Below, one piece after another: positions 44,167-54,884 of a stretch of DNA of 64,000 nt. This stretch comes from Zemynaea arenosa. Its GTDB lineage: Bacteria; Pseudomonadota; Gammaproteobacteria; Burkholderiales; Burkholderiaceae_D. A program made the position numbers and the translations under genes. The DNA is taken from assembly GCF_004614185.1 (NCBI RefSeq), contig NZ_SPVF01000153.1:1-64000 (forward strand). Reading direction: 5' to 3'. The notes under the pieces were generated by a model, which was not told the DNA's origin, did no database searches, and saw nothing but the letters and a program-made list of their open reading frames with translations. Position 1 is the stretch's first letter. Each line of letters starts with the position of its first letter.

Positions 44167-45639
44167 TCAGGCGGTCACCGTGCCCCAGAGGTCGTGCGCG
44201 TCGGCCTTGGTGATGGTCACGTCCACGAACTCGCCGACGGCCAGCTTCTTGCCCTGCCCCGGCACCAGCGAACGGCGGATGTGGACCACGCCGTCGATCT
44301 CAGGCGCGTCCGCGGCCGAGCGGCCGATGGCTTCCTTGCCGCCGACTTCATCGACCAGCACGCGCAGGGTCTTGCCGACCTTGGCCTGCAGGCGCTTGGC
44401 GGAAATCTCCTCCTGCAGCAGCATCACGCGCGCGCGGCGCTCTTCGCGCACGTCTTCCGGCACCGGGTTGGCCAGGTCGTTGGCGGTGGCGCCTTCCACC
44501 GGCGAGTAGGCGAAACAGCCCAGCCGGTCGATCTGTGCTTCCTTCAGGAAGTCCAGCAGGTATTCGAATTCCGCTTCCGTCTCGCCCGGGAAGCCGGCAA
44601 TGAAGGTGGAGCGGATGGTCAGGTCCGGGTTCATGGCGCGCCATTGCTGGATGCGCTCGAGGTTCTTTTCGCCGCTGGCCGGGCGCTTCATGCGCTTGAG
44701 GACCTCAGGGTGCGCGTGCTGCAGCGGCACGTCCAGGTAGGGCAGCACGTGGCCGCCGCTCATCAGCGGGATCACATCGTTCACGTGCGGGTACGGGTAC
44801 ACGTAGTGCAGGCGTACCCACGCGCCGTACTGCGCGGCGAGCTGGCCGAGCACTTCGGTCAGCTGCGTCATGTGGGTCTTGACCGGGCGGCCGTTCCAGA
44901 AGCCGGAGCGGAACTTGACATCCACGCCGTAGGCGCTGGTGTCCTGCGAGATCACCAGGAGTTCCTTGACGCCCGCCTTGAACAGGTTTTCCGCTTCCAG
45001 CATCAGCTCCGCGATCGGGCGCGAGACCAGGTCTCCGCGCATGGACGGGATAATGCAGAAGGAGCAGCGGTGGTTGCAGCCTTCCGAGATCTTCAGGTAA
45101 GCGTAGTGCTTGGGCGTGAGCTTGACGCCCTGCGCCGGCACCAGGTCCAGGAAGGGGTCGTGCGGCTTGGGCAGGTGCAGGTGCACGGAGTTCATCACTT
45201 CGCCCACGGCGTGCGGGCCGGTCACGGCCAGCACCTTCGGATGCACCTTGGTGATGATGTCTTCACCGCTGGCGTCCTTCTTGGCGCCCAGGCAGCCGGT
45301 CACGATCACCTTGCCGTTTTCGGCCAGCGCCTCGCCGATGGCGTCCAGCGATTCCTGCACCGCGGCGTCGATGAAGCCGCAGGTGTTGACGATCACGAGA
45401 TCCGCACCGTCGTAGGACTTGGCGGTTTCGTAGCCTTCCGCGCGCAGCTGGGTGAGGATCTGTTCGGAGTCGACCAGCGCCTTGGGGCAGCCGAGCGACA
45501 CGAAGCCGACCTTGGGCGCAGCACCGGCGGCAGTCTGCGGCGTGGCGGGGATCAGCACACCGGCGGCATTCGGCGTCACGGCCGGTGCGGAGGTCTCGGA
45601 AGCGGTGGCGGAGAGCGGATTGCGGCGGAGTTCAGGCAT
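44167..45639 (-). CDS. rimO: Ribosomal protein S12 methylthiotransferase RimO
   Basis: A 490-residue radical-SAM enzyme that methylthiolates an Asp of ribosomal protein S12. It has an N-terminal MTTase domain with its three Cys ([26 protein letters not shown]), the radical-SAM CxxxCxxC motif ([16 protein letters not shown]), and a C-terminal TRAM domain. The first 50 residues are Ala/Pro-rich and not part of the family, so translation may begin later than the ATG used here. It lies downstream of the indolepyruvate oxidoreductase on the same strand. Confidence 0.93.
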   Translation of the reverse strand: MPELRRNPLSATASETSAPAVTPNAAGVLIPATPQTAAGAAPKVGFVSLGCPKALVDSEQILTQLRAEGYETAKSYDGADLVIVNTCGFIDAAVQESLDAIGEALAENGKVIVTGCLGAKKDASGEDIITKVHPKVLAVTGPHAVGEVMNSVHLHLPKPHDPFLDLVPAQGVKLTPKHYAYLKISEGCNHRCSFCIIPSMRGDLVSRPIAELMLEAENLFKAGVKELLVISQDTSAYGVDVKFRSGFWNGRPVKTHMTQLTEVLGQLAAQYGAWVRLHYVYPYPHVNDVIPLMSGGHVLPYLDVPLQHAHPEVLKRMKRPASGEKNLERIQQWRAMNPDLTIRSTFIAGFPGETEAEFEYLLDFLKEAQIDRLGCFAYSPVEGATANDLANPVPEDVREERRARVMLLQEEISAKRLQAKVGKTLRVLVDEVGGKEAIGRSAADAPEIDGVVHIRRSLVPGQGKKLAVGEFVDVTITKADAHDLWGTVTA

Positions 45640-45737
45640 GGCGAAAACGGCAACGGATGCAATGGGCAATCGGGTATTGTACCGCGATTGCCCTGCCCTC
45701 CGCCAGCGCCCCGTGGGCCCGCACCAGCGGCCGGACG

Positions 45738-48700
45738 TCAGGCCGCGTGGGCCAGATGCTGCACGCTGGCGCGCAGGTGCTTCAGTTCCGCCTCGGCCTT
45801 GTCCAGCGCGCGCAGCTTGATGTGGCCGAAGCCGCGCACCTGCTCCGGCAGAGCCGCGATCTTCTGGTAGATCGGCTTGTTGTCGGCCGTGAGGTCGAGC
45901 GCCATCTCCTCTACCTGCGCCATGAATTGGTCGCGCCAGGCGCGCTCGCGGCGACGTTCGCCGGTGTAGCCGAAGACGTCCAGCGGCGTGCCGCGCAGCG
46001 CCTTGAGCGGCGCCAGGGTGCGGAACACCGGCAGCATCCAGGCGCCGAAGGTCATCTTCTGCGGCACGTCGCTGCCCGGCTTCTTGCGGGCCAGGAGCGG
46101 CGGAGCCAGATGGAATTGCAGCTTGAAGTCACCCGAGAACTGGCCGTCGATCTGCGCCTTGAAGGCCGCATCGGCGTGCAGGCGCGCGACTTCGTACTCG
46201 TCCTTGTAGGCCATGACCTTGTACAGGCTGCGCGCGACTGACTTGGCCAGCGGCGTTTTCGACGCAGCGCCGTCGAGGGCGCGTTCGCGTTCGGCCACCA
46301 GCTGCACCAGGTGCGCATAGCGCTGCGCGTACTGCGCGTTCTGGTAGGCGGTGAGGCGCTGGGTGCGGTTGGCGATGGTGTCCTCCAGCGAGGCCGGGGC
46401 GGCAAACTGGATCACCTGGGCCTTGGCGCCCAGCTGGTCCAGCGCCTTGTCGTCCGCGGCGGCCAGGCGGCCGAGCAGGAAGGCCTTCTTGTTCATCTCG
46501 ATGGCCACGCCATTCAGTTCGATGGCGCGCATCAGGCCAGTGAGCGTGACCGGTACGAGACCTTTCTGCCACGCGTAGCCGAGCATCAGGATGTTGGCGG
46601 TGATCGGGTCGCCCAGCAGGCGGGTGGCCGTGCTTTGCGCGTCGAGCGCAAACACGTGGGACGCACCGACCACGCGGCGCAGCTGTTCGAACAGCGCGGG
46701 CATATTGTTGCTGGCGTCCGGGTTCTGGGTGAAGGACGCGGTCGGAATCTCGCGCTCGTTCGCCACCACCACGGTGTGCTCCTGGCGCATGACGGCCAGG
46801 GCGTCCGGCATGGAGCCGACCACCATGTCGCAGGCCAGCACGGAGTCGGCCTGCTGCAGGTCGATGCGGACCTGGTTCAGCGCCGCCGGCGACGAGGCCA
46901 CGCGCACGTGGGACATCACCGCCCCGCCCTTCTGCGCAAAACCCATGAAGTCCAGGGTGGACGCGCCCTTGCCTTCCAGGTGGGCCGCCATCGTGATCAG
47001 GGCGCCGATGGTCACCACGCCGGTGCCGCCAACGCCGGCCACCAGCATCTCGTACGGTTTGTCGAAGCCATAGGCCACAGGCAGCGGGTAGCGTTCCAGC
47101 GCCGCCTCGAGCTGGGCGCGCTCCAGTTTTGCGGCCTCCGGTTTGCGCAGGCCGCCGCCCAGCACCGAGACGAAGCTCGGGCAGAAGCCTTCGACGCAGG
47201 AGTAGTCCTTGTTGCAGGAGGCCTGCTCGATCTGGCGCTTGCGGCCCAGCTCCGTCTCCAGCGGGAGGATGGACAGGCAGTTGGACTGCACGCCGCAGTC
47301 GCCGCAGCCTTCGCACACTTCCGGGTTGATGAAGAGGCGGCGCGCCGGGTCCGGGTACTCGTCCTTCTTGCGGCGGCGGCGCTTTTCGGCGGCGCAGGTC
47401 TGGTCGTACACCAGGACCGTTACGCCCGGCGTGTCGCGCAGCTGGCGTTGAATGAGATCGAGCTCGCGGCGGTGGTGCACCGTCACGCCGCCGGGCAGCG
47501 TCACCTGGGCATAGTTCTCGGGGTAGTCGGTCACTACCACGGCCTTGGCCACGCCTTCGCTCAGCACCTGCTGCAGGATCTGCGGCACGGTGAGCTTGCC
47601 GTCCACCGGCTGGCCGCCGGTCATGGCCACCGCGTCGTTGTAGAGGATCTTGTAAGTGATGTTGGTGCGCGCGGCGATCGCCTGGCGGATCGCCAGCGAG
47701 CCGGAATGGAAATAGGTGCCGTCGCCCAGGTTCTGGAAGACGTGCTTCTTCTCGACGAAGCGCGAAGCCGCGGCCCAGGTCACGCCCTCGCCGCCCATTT
47801 GCGTCAGCTGCACGGTGTCGCGCTTCATCCAGGTGGCCATGAAGTGGCAGCCGATGCCTGCGATGGCGGTGCTGCCTTCGGGGACGCGGGTGGACGTGTT
47901 GTGCGGGCAGCCAGAGCAGAAGTACGGGGTGCGCACGGCGGCGACGGGATCGCCCTGCAGGTCGGCCTTGCAGAACGCGGGCAGGTACTGATGCAGGTTG
48001 AGGCTTGCGAAGCGCGGCGCCAGCCAGCGGATCAGCGTCGGGGCGATGCGCGACGGACGCAGCTCGCCGAGCGCGGACAGCAGCGGGCGCTCCTGCGCAT
48101 CGGCCTTGCCGATGACGAGCGGGCGCGCCGGGCGGTTGTAGAAGAAGGTCTTGACCTGGTCTTCGATGACCGGGGCCTTCTCTTCCACCACCAGGATTTC
48201 GGTGAGACCTTCGGCGAAGGCGGCGAGGCGGGTCTGCTCCAGCGGCCAGGTGAGGCCCGGCTTGTAGACGCGCACGCCCATCTCTTCGAGCTTCGCCAGC
48301 GTGAGGCCCATGCGTTCCAGCGCTTCCACCATATCCAGGTAGGCCTTGCCCGCGCTGATGATGCCGAGCTGCGCCTGCGGGGCCGGGACCACCAGCTTGT
48401 CGATCGAATTCGCGCGCGCGAAGGCCTGCACGGCATTCAGCTTCTCGTGCACGCGCTGCTCGATCTTGAGGCTGGGGAGGTCGGGCCAGCGGTAATGCAG
48501 GCCTTCCGACGGATAGGTGTAATCCGTGGGCGTGGCGAAGACCGGCATGCCCGGCAACTGCACCACGGCGCCGCCTTCCACCGTTTCCGAAATGGCCTTG
48601 AAGCCGACCCAGGTGCCCGAGTAGCGCGACAGCGCCCAGCCATACAGGCCGAAGGACAGGTACTCTTCGATGTTCGCCGGGTTCAGCACCGGCATGTGCC

Positions 48701-49238
48701 AGGCCATGAGCGCGTTCTCGCTCTGGTGCGGCATCGAGGACGACACGCAGCCATGGTCGTCGCCCAGCACCACCAGCACGCCGCCGTGCGGCGAAGAGCC
48801 GTACGCGTTGCCGTGCTTGAGCGCGTCTCCGGAGCGGTCCACGCCCGGGCCCTTCCCGTACCACATCGCAAACACGCCATCGACCTTGCGGGTCGGGTCG
48901 GTTTCCACCTGCTGGGTGCCCAGCACCGCGGTGGCGCCCAAATCCTCGTTGATCGCGGGGAGGAAGTCGACCGCGTGCTCCTGCAGGATGCCGCGCGCCC
49001 GCCACATCTCCTGGTCCACGGCGCCCAGCGGCGAACCGCGGTAGCCGCTCACGAAACCGCCCGAATTGATGCCGTTGGCCGCGTCCAGGCGCTTCTGCAT
49101 CACCATCAGGCGGACGAGCGCCTGGGTCCCGGTCAGGAACACCCGGCCCTGCTCGCGCTTGAGGTTGTCGTCGAGGGCGTAGTCGGGATCAGCCAGGGGC
49201 GGCTCGGGCGGGGCCACGCGGTCGGTGAAGGAATTCAT
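45738..49238 (-). CDS. Indolepyruvate ferredoxin oxidoreductase, fused alpha/beta (IorA-IorB type)
   Basis: A 1166-residue cytosolic enzyme that decarboxylates aryl-pyruvates to aryl-acetyl-CoA with ferredoxin, in aromatic amino acid catabolism. The order is: N-terminal pyrimidine-binding/TPP region ([19 protein letters not shown]), TPP-binding domain ([16 protein letters not shown]), a 4Fe-4S stretch ([15 protein letters not shown]), then the gamma/beta domain ([16 protein letters not shown]). In many organisms these are two genes (iorA, iorB). The gene is divergent from an Lrp-type regulator at 49360, a common pairing for this enzyme. Confidence 0.92.
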   Translation of the reverse strand: MNSFTDRVAPPEPPLADPDYALDDNLKREQGRVFLTGTQALVRLMVMQKRLDAANGINSGGFVSGYRGSPLGAVDQEMWRARGILQEHAVDFLPAINEDLGATAVLGTQQVETDPTRKVDGVFAMWYGKGPGVDRSGDALKHGNAYGSSPHGGVLVVLGDDHGCVSSSMPHQSENALMAWHMPVLNPANIEEYLSFGLYGWALSRYSGTWVGFKAISETVEGGAVVQLPGMPVFATPTDYTYPSEGLHYRWPDLPSLKIEQRVHEKLNAVQAFARANSIDKLVVPAPQAQLGIISAGKAYLDMVEALERMGLTLAKLEEMGVRVYKPGLTWPLEQTRLAAFAEGLTEILVVEEKAPVIEDQVKTFFYNRPARPLVIGKADAQERPLLSALGELRPSRIAPTLIRWLAPRFASLNLHQYLPAFCKADLQGDPVAAVRTPYFCSGCPHNTSTRVPEGSTAIAGIGCHFMATWMKRDTVQLTQMGGEGVTWAAASRFVEKKHVFQNLGDGTYFHSGSLAIRQAIAARTNITYKILYNDAVAMTGGQPVDGKLTVPQILQQVLSEGVAKAVVVTDYPENYAQVTLPGGVTVHHRRELDLIQRQLRDTPGVTVLVYDQTCAAEKRRRRKKDEYPDPARRLFINPEVCEGCGDCGVQSNCLSILPLETELGRKRQIEQASCNKDYSCVEGFCPSFVSVLGGGLRKPEAAKLERAQLEAALERYPLPVAYGFDKPYEMLVAGVGGTGVVTIGALITMAAHLEGKGASTLDFMGFAQKGGAVMSHVRVASSPAALNQVRIDLQQADSVLACDMVVGSMPDALAVMRQEHTVVVANEREIPTASFTQNPDASNNMPALFEQLRRVVGASHVFALDAQSTATRLLGDPITANILMLGYAWQKGLVPVTLTGLMRAIELNGVAIEMNKKAFLLGRLAAADDKALDQLGAKAQVIQFAAPASLEDTIANRTQRLTAYQNAQYAQRYAHLVQLVAERERALDGAASKTPLAKSVARSLYKVMAYKDEYEVARLHADAAFKAQIDGQFSGDFKLQFHLAPPLLARKKPGSDVPQKMTFGAWMLPVFRTLAPLKALRGTPLDVFGYTGERRRERAWRDQFMAQVEEMALDLTADNKPIYQKIAALPEQVRGFGHIKLRALDKAEAELKHLRASVQHLAHAA

Positions 49239-49359
49239 GGGCGGGACATTATTCAGATTTCAATGACCGAAATCATAGTTCCCGCACGGAGGAATATTTT
49301 CCTTATCTCCTCAATCGTATGGCAGAATTCGGAGAAATTCTCTCAATTTAGCCAGACAA

Positions 49360-49830
49360 ATGAAAAATCATTCCTTGGATACCGCCAGCATCAAGATTCT
49401 TGAGCTGCTCCAGCAGAACAGCGAGATTTCGACCGCGGAGCTGGCGGACCAGGTGGGCATCTCCCAGACCCCTTGCTGGCGGCGTCAGAAAGAGCTGGAA
49501 CACGAGGGCTACATCCAGCGCTACGCGGCCATCGTCGACCGCCGCAAGGTCGGGCTGATGGTGTGCTGCCATGCGCACGTGACGCTGAACCGGCACGCGG
49601 CCGGGGTGGTGGAGGAATTCGAGCAGGCCATCCAGCTGCGCAGCGAGGTGGTCGAGTGCTACGAGACCACCGGCAATTCGGACTACACCATCAAGGTGAT
49701 CGTGCCAGACATGGAGGCCTACCAGGCCTTTCTGCACGACGTGCTGTTCAAGCTGAAGGGCGTGAACCAGGTCAATACCGCCGTCGCGCTGCGGGAGGTG
49801 AAGTACACCACCGCGCTCCCCGTGCGCTGA
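49360..49830 (+). CDS. Lrp/AsnC-family transcriptional regulator
   Basis: A 156-residue regulator with an N-terminal winged HTH (LDTASIKILELLQQNSEIST, then QVGISQTPCWRRQKELE) and a C-terminal RAM ligand-binding domain (VVECYETTGNSDYTIKVIV). It is divergent from the indolepyruvate oxidoreductase across about 120 bp. By family habit it likely senses an aromatic amino acid or its keto acid and controls that gene and itself (inference). Confidence 0.9.
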   Translation: MKNHSLDTASIKILELLQQNSEISTAELADQVGISQTPCWRRQKELEHEGYIQRYAAIVDRRKVGLMVCCHAHVTLNRHAAGVVEEFEQAIQLRSEVVECYETTGNSDYTIKVIVPDMEAYQAFLHDVLFKLKGVNQVNTAVALREVKYTTALPVR

Positions 49831-50266
49831 GCTCGTCCTTAGCCTCAAGAAATTTTACAATCTGCAAGTCTAACCAGGCGGCTCCCGCTCCGGCGTGGCG
49901 GGCGCCCTCCGCCCGCCAGCTGACTCATCATAGTGTCGCCTATGCCCGACACTGAATATTTCGTATCGGAATTTGATACTTTGAAATATTTAGGATGGGA
50001 AAGGATTTGCGTGTGCTACCGCACACAAAACAAAAAAATCCCCGCAAAGCCTGCGCACAATTGCCATCTTGGCAAACATAATCAAAAAAACATTGTTAAG
50101 CTTGCTCCATCTTGATGAGTTCGGTTGACGTCTGCGGTGGATGGCAATCGATGGATCGAGGTGCAGGGCTTACGAGCGGCACTGGAATCCAGCTCATCGA
50201 GTGACCCGGTCTCCACACCTGGAACCGGCTGCAGCTTAACTTTAACTTGTCACTTGGAGATCAAAG
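49831..50266. other. 436-bp AT-rich intergenic region with inverted repeats
   Basis: I see no gene here. It holds an inverted repeat AGTGTCG/CGACACT (49932-49938 and 49947-49953), a second GTATC/GATAC (49963-49967 and 49975-49979), and a marked A-rich stretch around 50020-50100. It probably contains the promoter and control sites of the PEP-CTERM gene. I did not find a convincing -24/-12 promoter. Confidence 0.5.
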
Positions 50267-50779
50267 ATGAAACTGAAGACCCTCGCCGCCGCAGCGGTAC
50301 TCGCCCTGGGCACCACTGGCTACGCTTTTGCTGACGACCAATCCTTCGACGCTGGCTCGATCCCCCTGTCCCCGGACATGTGGGCCCAGACCGTGATGCA
50401 CCAGGCTGGTTCGTTCACCGACACCTTCACCTTCTCGATCCAAGCCGGCGACCTGTCGTCCTCGGCCAATCCGCTGAACGTGAAACTGGGCAACGTTGAT
50501 GTGTTCAACATCAGCAACCTGAGCTACACCATCTGGTCCGGCTCGGACAACCTGGGCACCTTCGCTGGCGACAACACCACCTTCACCAACACCCTGGCCG
50601 CTGGCGACTATGTGGTCAAAGTGATGGGTGACGCTGACGGCGCCATGGGCGGCACCTACGGCATCGCAATGCAACTGGCTGCTGTTCCGGAGCCGGAAAC
50701 CTACGCCATGCTGCTGGCTGGCCTGGGCCTGGTGGGCTTCATGTCCCGCCGCCGCAACACGAACGAAAAGTTCGCTTAA
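50267..50779 (+). CDS. PEP-CTERM exoprotein (FxDxF family)
   Basis: A 170-residue secreted protein: signal peptide (MKLKTLAAAAVLALGTTGYAFA), a central beta-rich domain with the FxDxF pattern in GSFTDTFTFSI, and a C-terminal PEP-CTERM sorting signal made of VPEPETYAMLLAGL, a TM helix (GLVGFMS) and a basic tail (RRRN). Exosortase (EpsH/XrtA) cleaves this tag and releases the protein to the surface, often tied to exopolysaccharide. No exosortase is in the window. GGAG precedes the ATG, and a GC hairpin follows. Confidence 0.88.
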   Translation: MKLKTLAAAAVLALGTTGYAFADDQSFDAGSIPLSPDMWAQTVMHQAGSFTDTFTFSIQAGDLSSSANPLNVKLGNVDVFNISNLSYTIWSGSDNLGTFAGDNTTFTNTLAAGDYVVKVMGDADGAMGGTYGIAMQLAAVPEPETYAMLLAGLGLVGFMSRRRNTNEKFA

Positions 50780-50793
50780 GCTGCACCGTGACG

Positions 50794-50813
50794 GGGCCCG
50801 CGCGAGCGGGCCC
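50794..50813 (+). terminator. Hairpin after the PEP-CTERM gene
   Basis: A perfect 8-bp stem GGGCCCGC/GCGGGCCC with loop GCGA, without a long T-run. It shares the CCCGCGCGAGCGGGCCC core with the palindrome near 34909. Confidence 0.6.
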
Positions 50814-50847
50814 TTCACAACCAAGCCCTGCCTTGTTCAGGGCTTCC

Positions 50848-52311
50848 CTATTCCTGACGCGCCCGGACCGGCGCCTGCAACGGCAGGCTCGCCACCGCAG
50901 GCGCGTTTGTCTTATGGGCGGGCCGCACCGGTGCCGCCGGCAGGCTCTGTCCGGCGGACGGAAACGCCAGCCGCACCTCGGTGAACTCCCCTTCGCGCGA
51001 GATGCACTCGATGCTGCCGCCAAACGCCGTCAGCACCTTGCGGCAGAACGGCAGACCCATGCCGGTGCCGCTGCTGCTGGTGGTGAAAAACGGATCGAAC
51101 ACGTGCGGCAGCACGTGCGGGGCGATGCCACAGCCGGTGTCGCGCACCAGCAGGCGGCCGCCGTCCACTTCGCGCCAATAGGCCAGCTCCACCTCCCCGC
51201 CTTCGCGCACCGCGGCCAGGGCATTCTTCAGCAGGTTGTACAGCACGAACACCAGCAGCGGCGAGGAGCCGAAAAAGGCGCAGTCCTCCTGCCGACCCAG
51301 CCGCACCCGATGGCGCAGGCCGGGCTCGAACGGGTAGCAGGCCATGGCCTCGTCCACGCAGGCCGCCAGCGAATGGACGCCGAAGCTGCGGGTATCGAAC
51401 TCGCCCTCGCGGGCGTTCACCAGCACGGTTTCCGCGATGAAGTTGGAGCGCCGCACCTCGGCCTCGATGGACTGGCCCAGGTCACGCAGATAGGCCAGTT
51501 GCTGCGGTCCCAGGGTGCGGCCACCGCCCGCCGCCACCGCCTGTTCGTAGCCCGAGATCAGCTCCGGCAGACCCTTCGCCAAGGCCCGCGCCTGGCTGCG
51601 GATGGTCGCCAGCGGCGTGCGCAGCTCGTGCGCCAGGGTGGCGGCCAGCAGCATCGGATTGGCCAGCAAATGGTGGCGCGCGATGGCCTGGGCGATGATG
51701 CCGAGGCTGAGCGCGATGAACAGTACCCCCGGCGGATACAGCTGCAGCCCGTAGTTGCACAGGTAATCGACCGCAGCCAGGAAATAGATCAGCAAGCTGG
51801 CAAAGCAGTAGCGCAGCCGCACCCGCTCGGCCGCCAGCGCGCTGTCCATGCGCCGGTGCAGTAGGAACAGCGCGCGCAGCATCACCACGCAGGTCTGCAC
51901 CACGTGCAGCGGATGCAGCACGCCGGCGCGCGGGTAGTAGCCAAACGGCAGCCACCAGGTACCGCTGACCACCAGGTTGGTCCAGGGCAGCAGCGCCGCC
52001 AGCCCGGCCGCCAGCAGCAGCGACGCGCCGACCCGGCGCAATTCGTCCGGCGCGCGCGTGATCTCCGCCACGAAGTAGTAGATCGCCGTCGGCAGGAACA
52101 GGATCAGCGCGTAGCCGGTGCGGGCCAGCACGTTCGCATGCACCGGGTCGTGCACCCCGAACAGGATCGACCAGGTGAACTGCCAGCAGAACGTGATCAG
52201 GCAAACCGCAAAGAAGGAGCAACTGACGCGGTTTGCGCCGCGCGAGACGAGGACGTAGGCACCATAGCCGAGGAACAGCAACGACACCAGCGCGGGCAGG
52301 ATCGAAGGCAT
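50848..52311 (-). CDS. Membrane sensor histidine kinase (multi-TM input), orphan
   Basis: A 487-residue kinase. The first 220 residues contain about seven hydrophobic segments and no large periplasmic loop, as in 7TM histidine-kinase sensors. The phospho-acceptor is in LAHELRTPLATIRSQ (about residue 227). The catalytic core has NLLKNALAAV (N box), VRDTGCGIAP (G1), FDPFFTTSSSGTGMGL (F/G2) and FGGSIECIS. The C-terminal 35 residues are Pro/Ala-rich. No response regulator is adjacent, so it is an orphan here. It is divergent from a hotdog thioesterase gene across about 205 bp. Confidence 0.85.
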   Translation of the reverse strand: MPSILPALVSLLFLGYGAYVLVSRGANRVSCSFFAVCLITFCWQFTWSILFGVHDPVHANVLARTGYALILFLPTAIYYFVAEITRAPDELRRVGASLLLAAGLAALLPWTNLVVSGTWWLPFGYYPRAGVLHPLHVVQTCVVMLRALFLLHRRMDSALAAERVRLRYCFASLLIYFLAAVDYLCNYGLQLYPPGVLFIALSLGIIAQAIARHHLLANPMLLAATLAHELRTPLATIRSQARALAKGLPELISGYEQAVAAGGGRTLGPQQLAYLRDLGQSIEAEVRRSNFIAETVLVNAREGEFDTRSFGVHSLAACVDEAMACYPFEPGLRHRVRLGRQEDCAFFGSSPLLVFVLYNLLKNALAAVREGGEVELAYWREVDGGRLLVRDTGCGIAPHVLPHVFDPFFTTSSSGTGMGLPFCRKVLTAFGGSIECISREGEFTEVRLAFPSAGQSLPAAPVRPAHKTNAPAVASLPLQAPVRARQE

Positions 52312-52516
52312 AAGTCCTCACAAGGAAGGGGTTGAAAAATAGTAACAAGGCGCCTTGCTTGACGTCTACGGAAGTTCCGCACTACCTGACCGAAGCTTGT
52401 GGCACGTCAAACGCGCGATGCCCGGAAACACGTTTTATTGCAATACCGGAAGAAAATCCGGGTTTGCTCAAACATGCCGATGCCTCGTCTCTATAAGCCC
52501 CACCACGGAGAAACCG

Positions 52517-53002
52517 ATGACTGTGCACCTGCCCACTGACCCGGCCGTCACCACGCCGGGGCTCGCCTCCGCCGCCCGGACCGCAAGCCCGTCCGCCGGC
52601 ATCTACCGCCACTCGATGACCATCTGCCTGAAGGATTCAAATGCCTACGGGAATACCTATTTTTGCCGCTACTTCGAGTGGCAGGGCGTGTGCCGGGAAC
52701 GCTGGTTCCACGACTGCATCGACCCGGACATGCTGCAGGCCGAGGGCGTGCTGATCACACGGCGCGCGGAGCATGAGTTCGAGCAGGAGACCTTCCCGTT
52801 CGATCACATCGACTGCGAGCTGCAGGTCGCGCAGCTGAGGCGCTGTTCGCTGTGGCTGGAGTTCCGCTTCTTTTCCGGCGGCCGCCAGGTCGGACAAGGA
52901 CGGCAGCAGATCGTCTTCGCCAATCACGCGCGGCAGATCACCGCCTTTCCCGCCCACGTGGTGGACAAGATGCGCCGCTACGCCACCCGCGGCGGGGCTT
53001 GA
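52517..53002 (+). CDS. Hotdog-fold acyl-CoA thioesterase family protein
   Basis: A 161-residue protein of the 4HBT/YbgC group. The motif KDSNAYGNTYFCRYFEWQG (Asp near the active site, then YGNxYFxRYFEWQG) is the family hallmark, followed by RERWF and the beta-strand CELQVAQLRRCSLWLEF. Relatives hydrolyse acyl-CoA or acyl-carrier-protein thioesters, including in polyketide pathways. The ATG at 52517 follows GGAG at 6 nt; the open frame further upstream has no family sequence. The substrate is unknown. It is divergent from the histidine kinase. Confidence 0.78.
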   Translation: MTVHLPTDPAVTTPGLASAARTASPSAGIYRHSMTICLKDSNAYGNTYFCRYFEWQGVCRERWFHDCIDPDMLQAEGVLITRRAEHEFEQETFPFDHIDCELQVAQLRRCSLWLEFRFFSGGRQVGQGRQQIVFANHARQITAFPAHVVDKMRRYATRGGA

Positions 53003-53213
53003 ATAGCCAGCCGGCGGCGGCCGGCCTCCCCCGGGCGGCATGCGGCCGGATTGGCGCGTCGCGCGCCAACCCAAGGGAAAAAGCGGCGCCGCCCATTTCT
53101 GCATCCAAAAAGCAACAATAGTGTTGCCTTGGAATTACTTTTCGCAGCGATCGACCGGGCCGGTCCCTATACTCAGAGTCGTCCCCCTTTACGCCCTTCC
53201 CTGGCCCTGGAAT

Positions 53214-54839
53214 ATGAAACTGCAAAATCTGAAAGTCGGTCACCGTCTCGCCCTCGTGATGGCGGCCATCCTGTGCCTGAGCGGGGCCATGCTCGCCGGC
53301 GCCCTGTATCAACTGGACCGCATCTCTGCTGCCAAGACGATCATGGCCAGTGCCAGCGACCAGGCGATCCTGGCCCAGCACTGGCTGAACGGCACCGCCA
53401 CCAACGGCGTCCGGACCGTGGCCCGCATCAAGAGCACCAGTCCCGAGGACGAGCAGTACTATGCCAGCGAGATGAAACGGGTCAGTGCCGAGATCGACAA
53501 AGTGCAGAAGCGACTCGAGGCACTGATCGACTCCGCCCGCGGCAAGGAGCTGGTGGCGGCCGTCGCGGCCAACCGTAAGAGCTACCTCGCGATGCGCGAC
53601 GAAGCTTATCGCCGCAAGGCAGAGGCCGGCGGCGATCCGGCCACCATCGCCCCGTTCGTCACCGGACAGGTGTTGCCGGCCCTGAGCCGCTATGTCCAGT
53701 CGGTGCAAGCCGTCGCCGCCTACCAGGAGTCCTTGTCCGACGTGGCCCAGGCCCATATCGACGACCTCAACCGGACGGCGCGCTGGTTCATGGCCATCGT
53801 CGGCCTGATTGCCCTGGGCAGCAGTGCCCTGTTCGGCTATCTGCTGACCCGCAGTATCACCACGCCCTTGCACCGCGCCGTCGGGCTCGCCGAGCAGGTG
53901 GCCGCGGGCGATCTCACGGCACACATCGAGGTCAACCGCAGCGACGAAGTCGGCACCCTGCTCGGCGCCCTCAAGCGCATGAGTGACAACCTGCGCCAGA
54001 CCGTGACCGAAGTGCGCGCCGGGACGGAATCGATCGTCACCGCGTCCCAGCAGATTGCCAGCGGCAACCAGGACCTGTCGGCGCGCACCGAACAGCAGGC
54101 GGCCTCGCTTGAGGAGACGGCCTCGTCCATGGAAGAACTCACCAGTACCGTGCGCCAGAATGCCGAGCACGCCGACCGGGCCCGCAGCCAGGCCCTCGCC
54201 ACCGCGGCGCTGGCGGAACAGGGCGGCGAGGCGGTGCAGCGCGTCATCGCAACCATGGGCTCGATTTCGGAATCCTCCCGCGAGATTGGGCAGATCATCG
54301 CCGTCATCGACGGCATCGCCTTCCAGACCAACATCCTGGCCCTGAATGCCGCCGTCGAAGCCGCCCGCGCGGGTGAACAGGGCCGGGGGTTCGCCGTGGT
54401 CGCCAGCGAGGTGCGCAACCTCGCGCAGCGTTCGGCTGGCGCGGCCAAGGAAATCCGTACCCTGATCACCGGCACCATGGACAAGGTCAATGACGGCACC
54501 CGGCTGGTGGACGGCGCAGGATCCAGCATGCAGGACATCGTCGCCGGCATCCGCACGGTGACCGAATTGGTGACCGAGATCGCCGCCGCCAACGCCGAGC
54601 AGAGCGCCGGGATCGAACAGGTCAACACGGCGGTGATCCAGATGGACGGCGTCACCCAGCAGAACGCGGCCCTGGTCGAGGAAGCGGCAGCGGCGGCCAC
54701 GTCCATGCACCACCATGCCCAGGCGCTGGCCGATGTGGTCAGCACCTTCCGTCTGAACCAAGCGCCGGTCCGGCGCCGTACGCCAGCGGGCAGCGCGGCG
54801 GCGCATCTGCGTTCCCCGCGCCCCGCTCTCGCCGCCTGA
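53214..54839 (+). CDS. Methyl-accepting chemotaxis protein
   Basis: A 541-residue chemoreceptor: TM1 at about 12-34, a four-helix-bundle-type periplasmic domain (35-187), TM2 at about 188-210, HAMP (RSITTPLHRAVGLAEQVAAGD), then the cytosolic signalling helices with the invariant hairpin tip (AFQTNILALNAAVEAARAGEQ) and EVRNLAQRSAGAAKEI. The length and Tsr-like layout (36H class) are normal. The ATG at 53214 starts at the usual MKLxNLKVGxRL N-terminus of this group; the longer frame is not supported. The ligand is unknown. There is no CheB/CheR binding pentapeptide at the C-terminus (ends PRPALAA). Confidence 0.93.
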   Translation: MKLQNLKVGHRLALVMAAILCLSGAMLAGALYQLDRISAAKTIMASASDQAILAQHWLNGTATNGVRTVARIKSTSPEDEQYYASEMKRVSAEIDKVQKRLEALIDSARGKELVAAVAANRKSYLAMRDEAYRRKAEAGGDPATIAPFVTGQVLPALSRYVQSVQAVAAYQESLSDVAQAHIDDLNRTARWFMAIVGLIALGSSALFGYLLTRSITTPLHRAVGLAEQVAAGDLTAHIEVNRSDEVGTLLGALKRMSDNLRQTVTEVRAGTESIVTASQQIASGNQDLSARTEQQAASLEETASSMEELTSTVRQNAEHADRARSQALATAALAEQGGEAVQRVIATMGSISESSREIGQIIAVIDGIAFQTNILALNAAVEAARAGEQGRGFAVVASEVRNLAQRSAGAAKEIRTLITGTMDKVNDGTRLVDGAGSSMQDIVAGIRTVTELVTEIAAANAEQSAGIEQVNTAVIQMDGVTQQNAALVEEAAAAATSMHHHAQALADVVSTFRLNQAPVRRRTPAGSAAAHLRSPRPALAA

Positions 54840-54884
54840 TCCGATGACGCTGCGGCTGTCCACAGTCGTGGACCGGATAGGCCT

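Noticed and set aside
46311-49403. Open frame of over 1000 codons on the + strand across the indolepyruvate oxidoreductase gene
   Set aside because: It lacks any recognisable domain and is rich in His/Arg/Gly, typical of the antisense frame of a high-GC gene; the minus-strand frame carries complete enzyme motifs.
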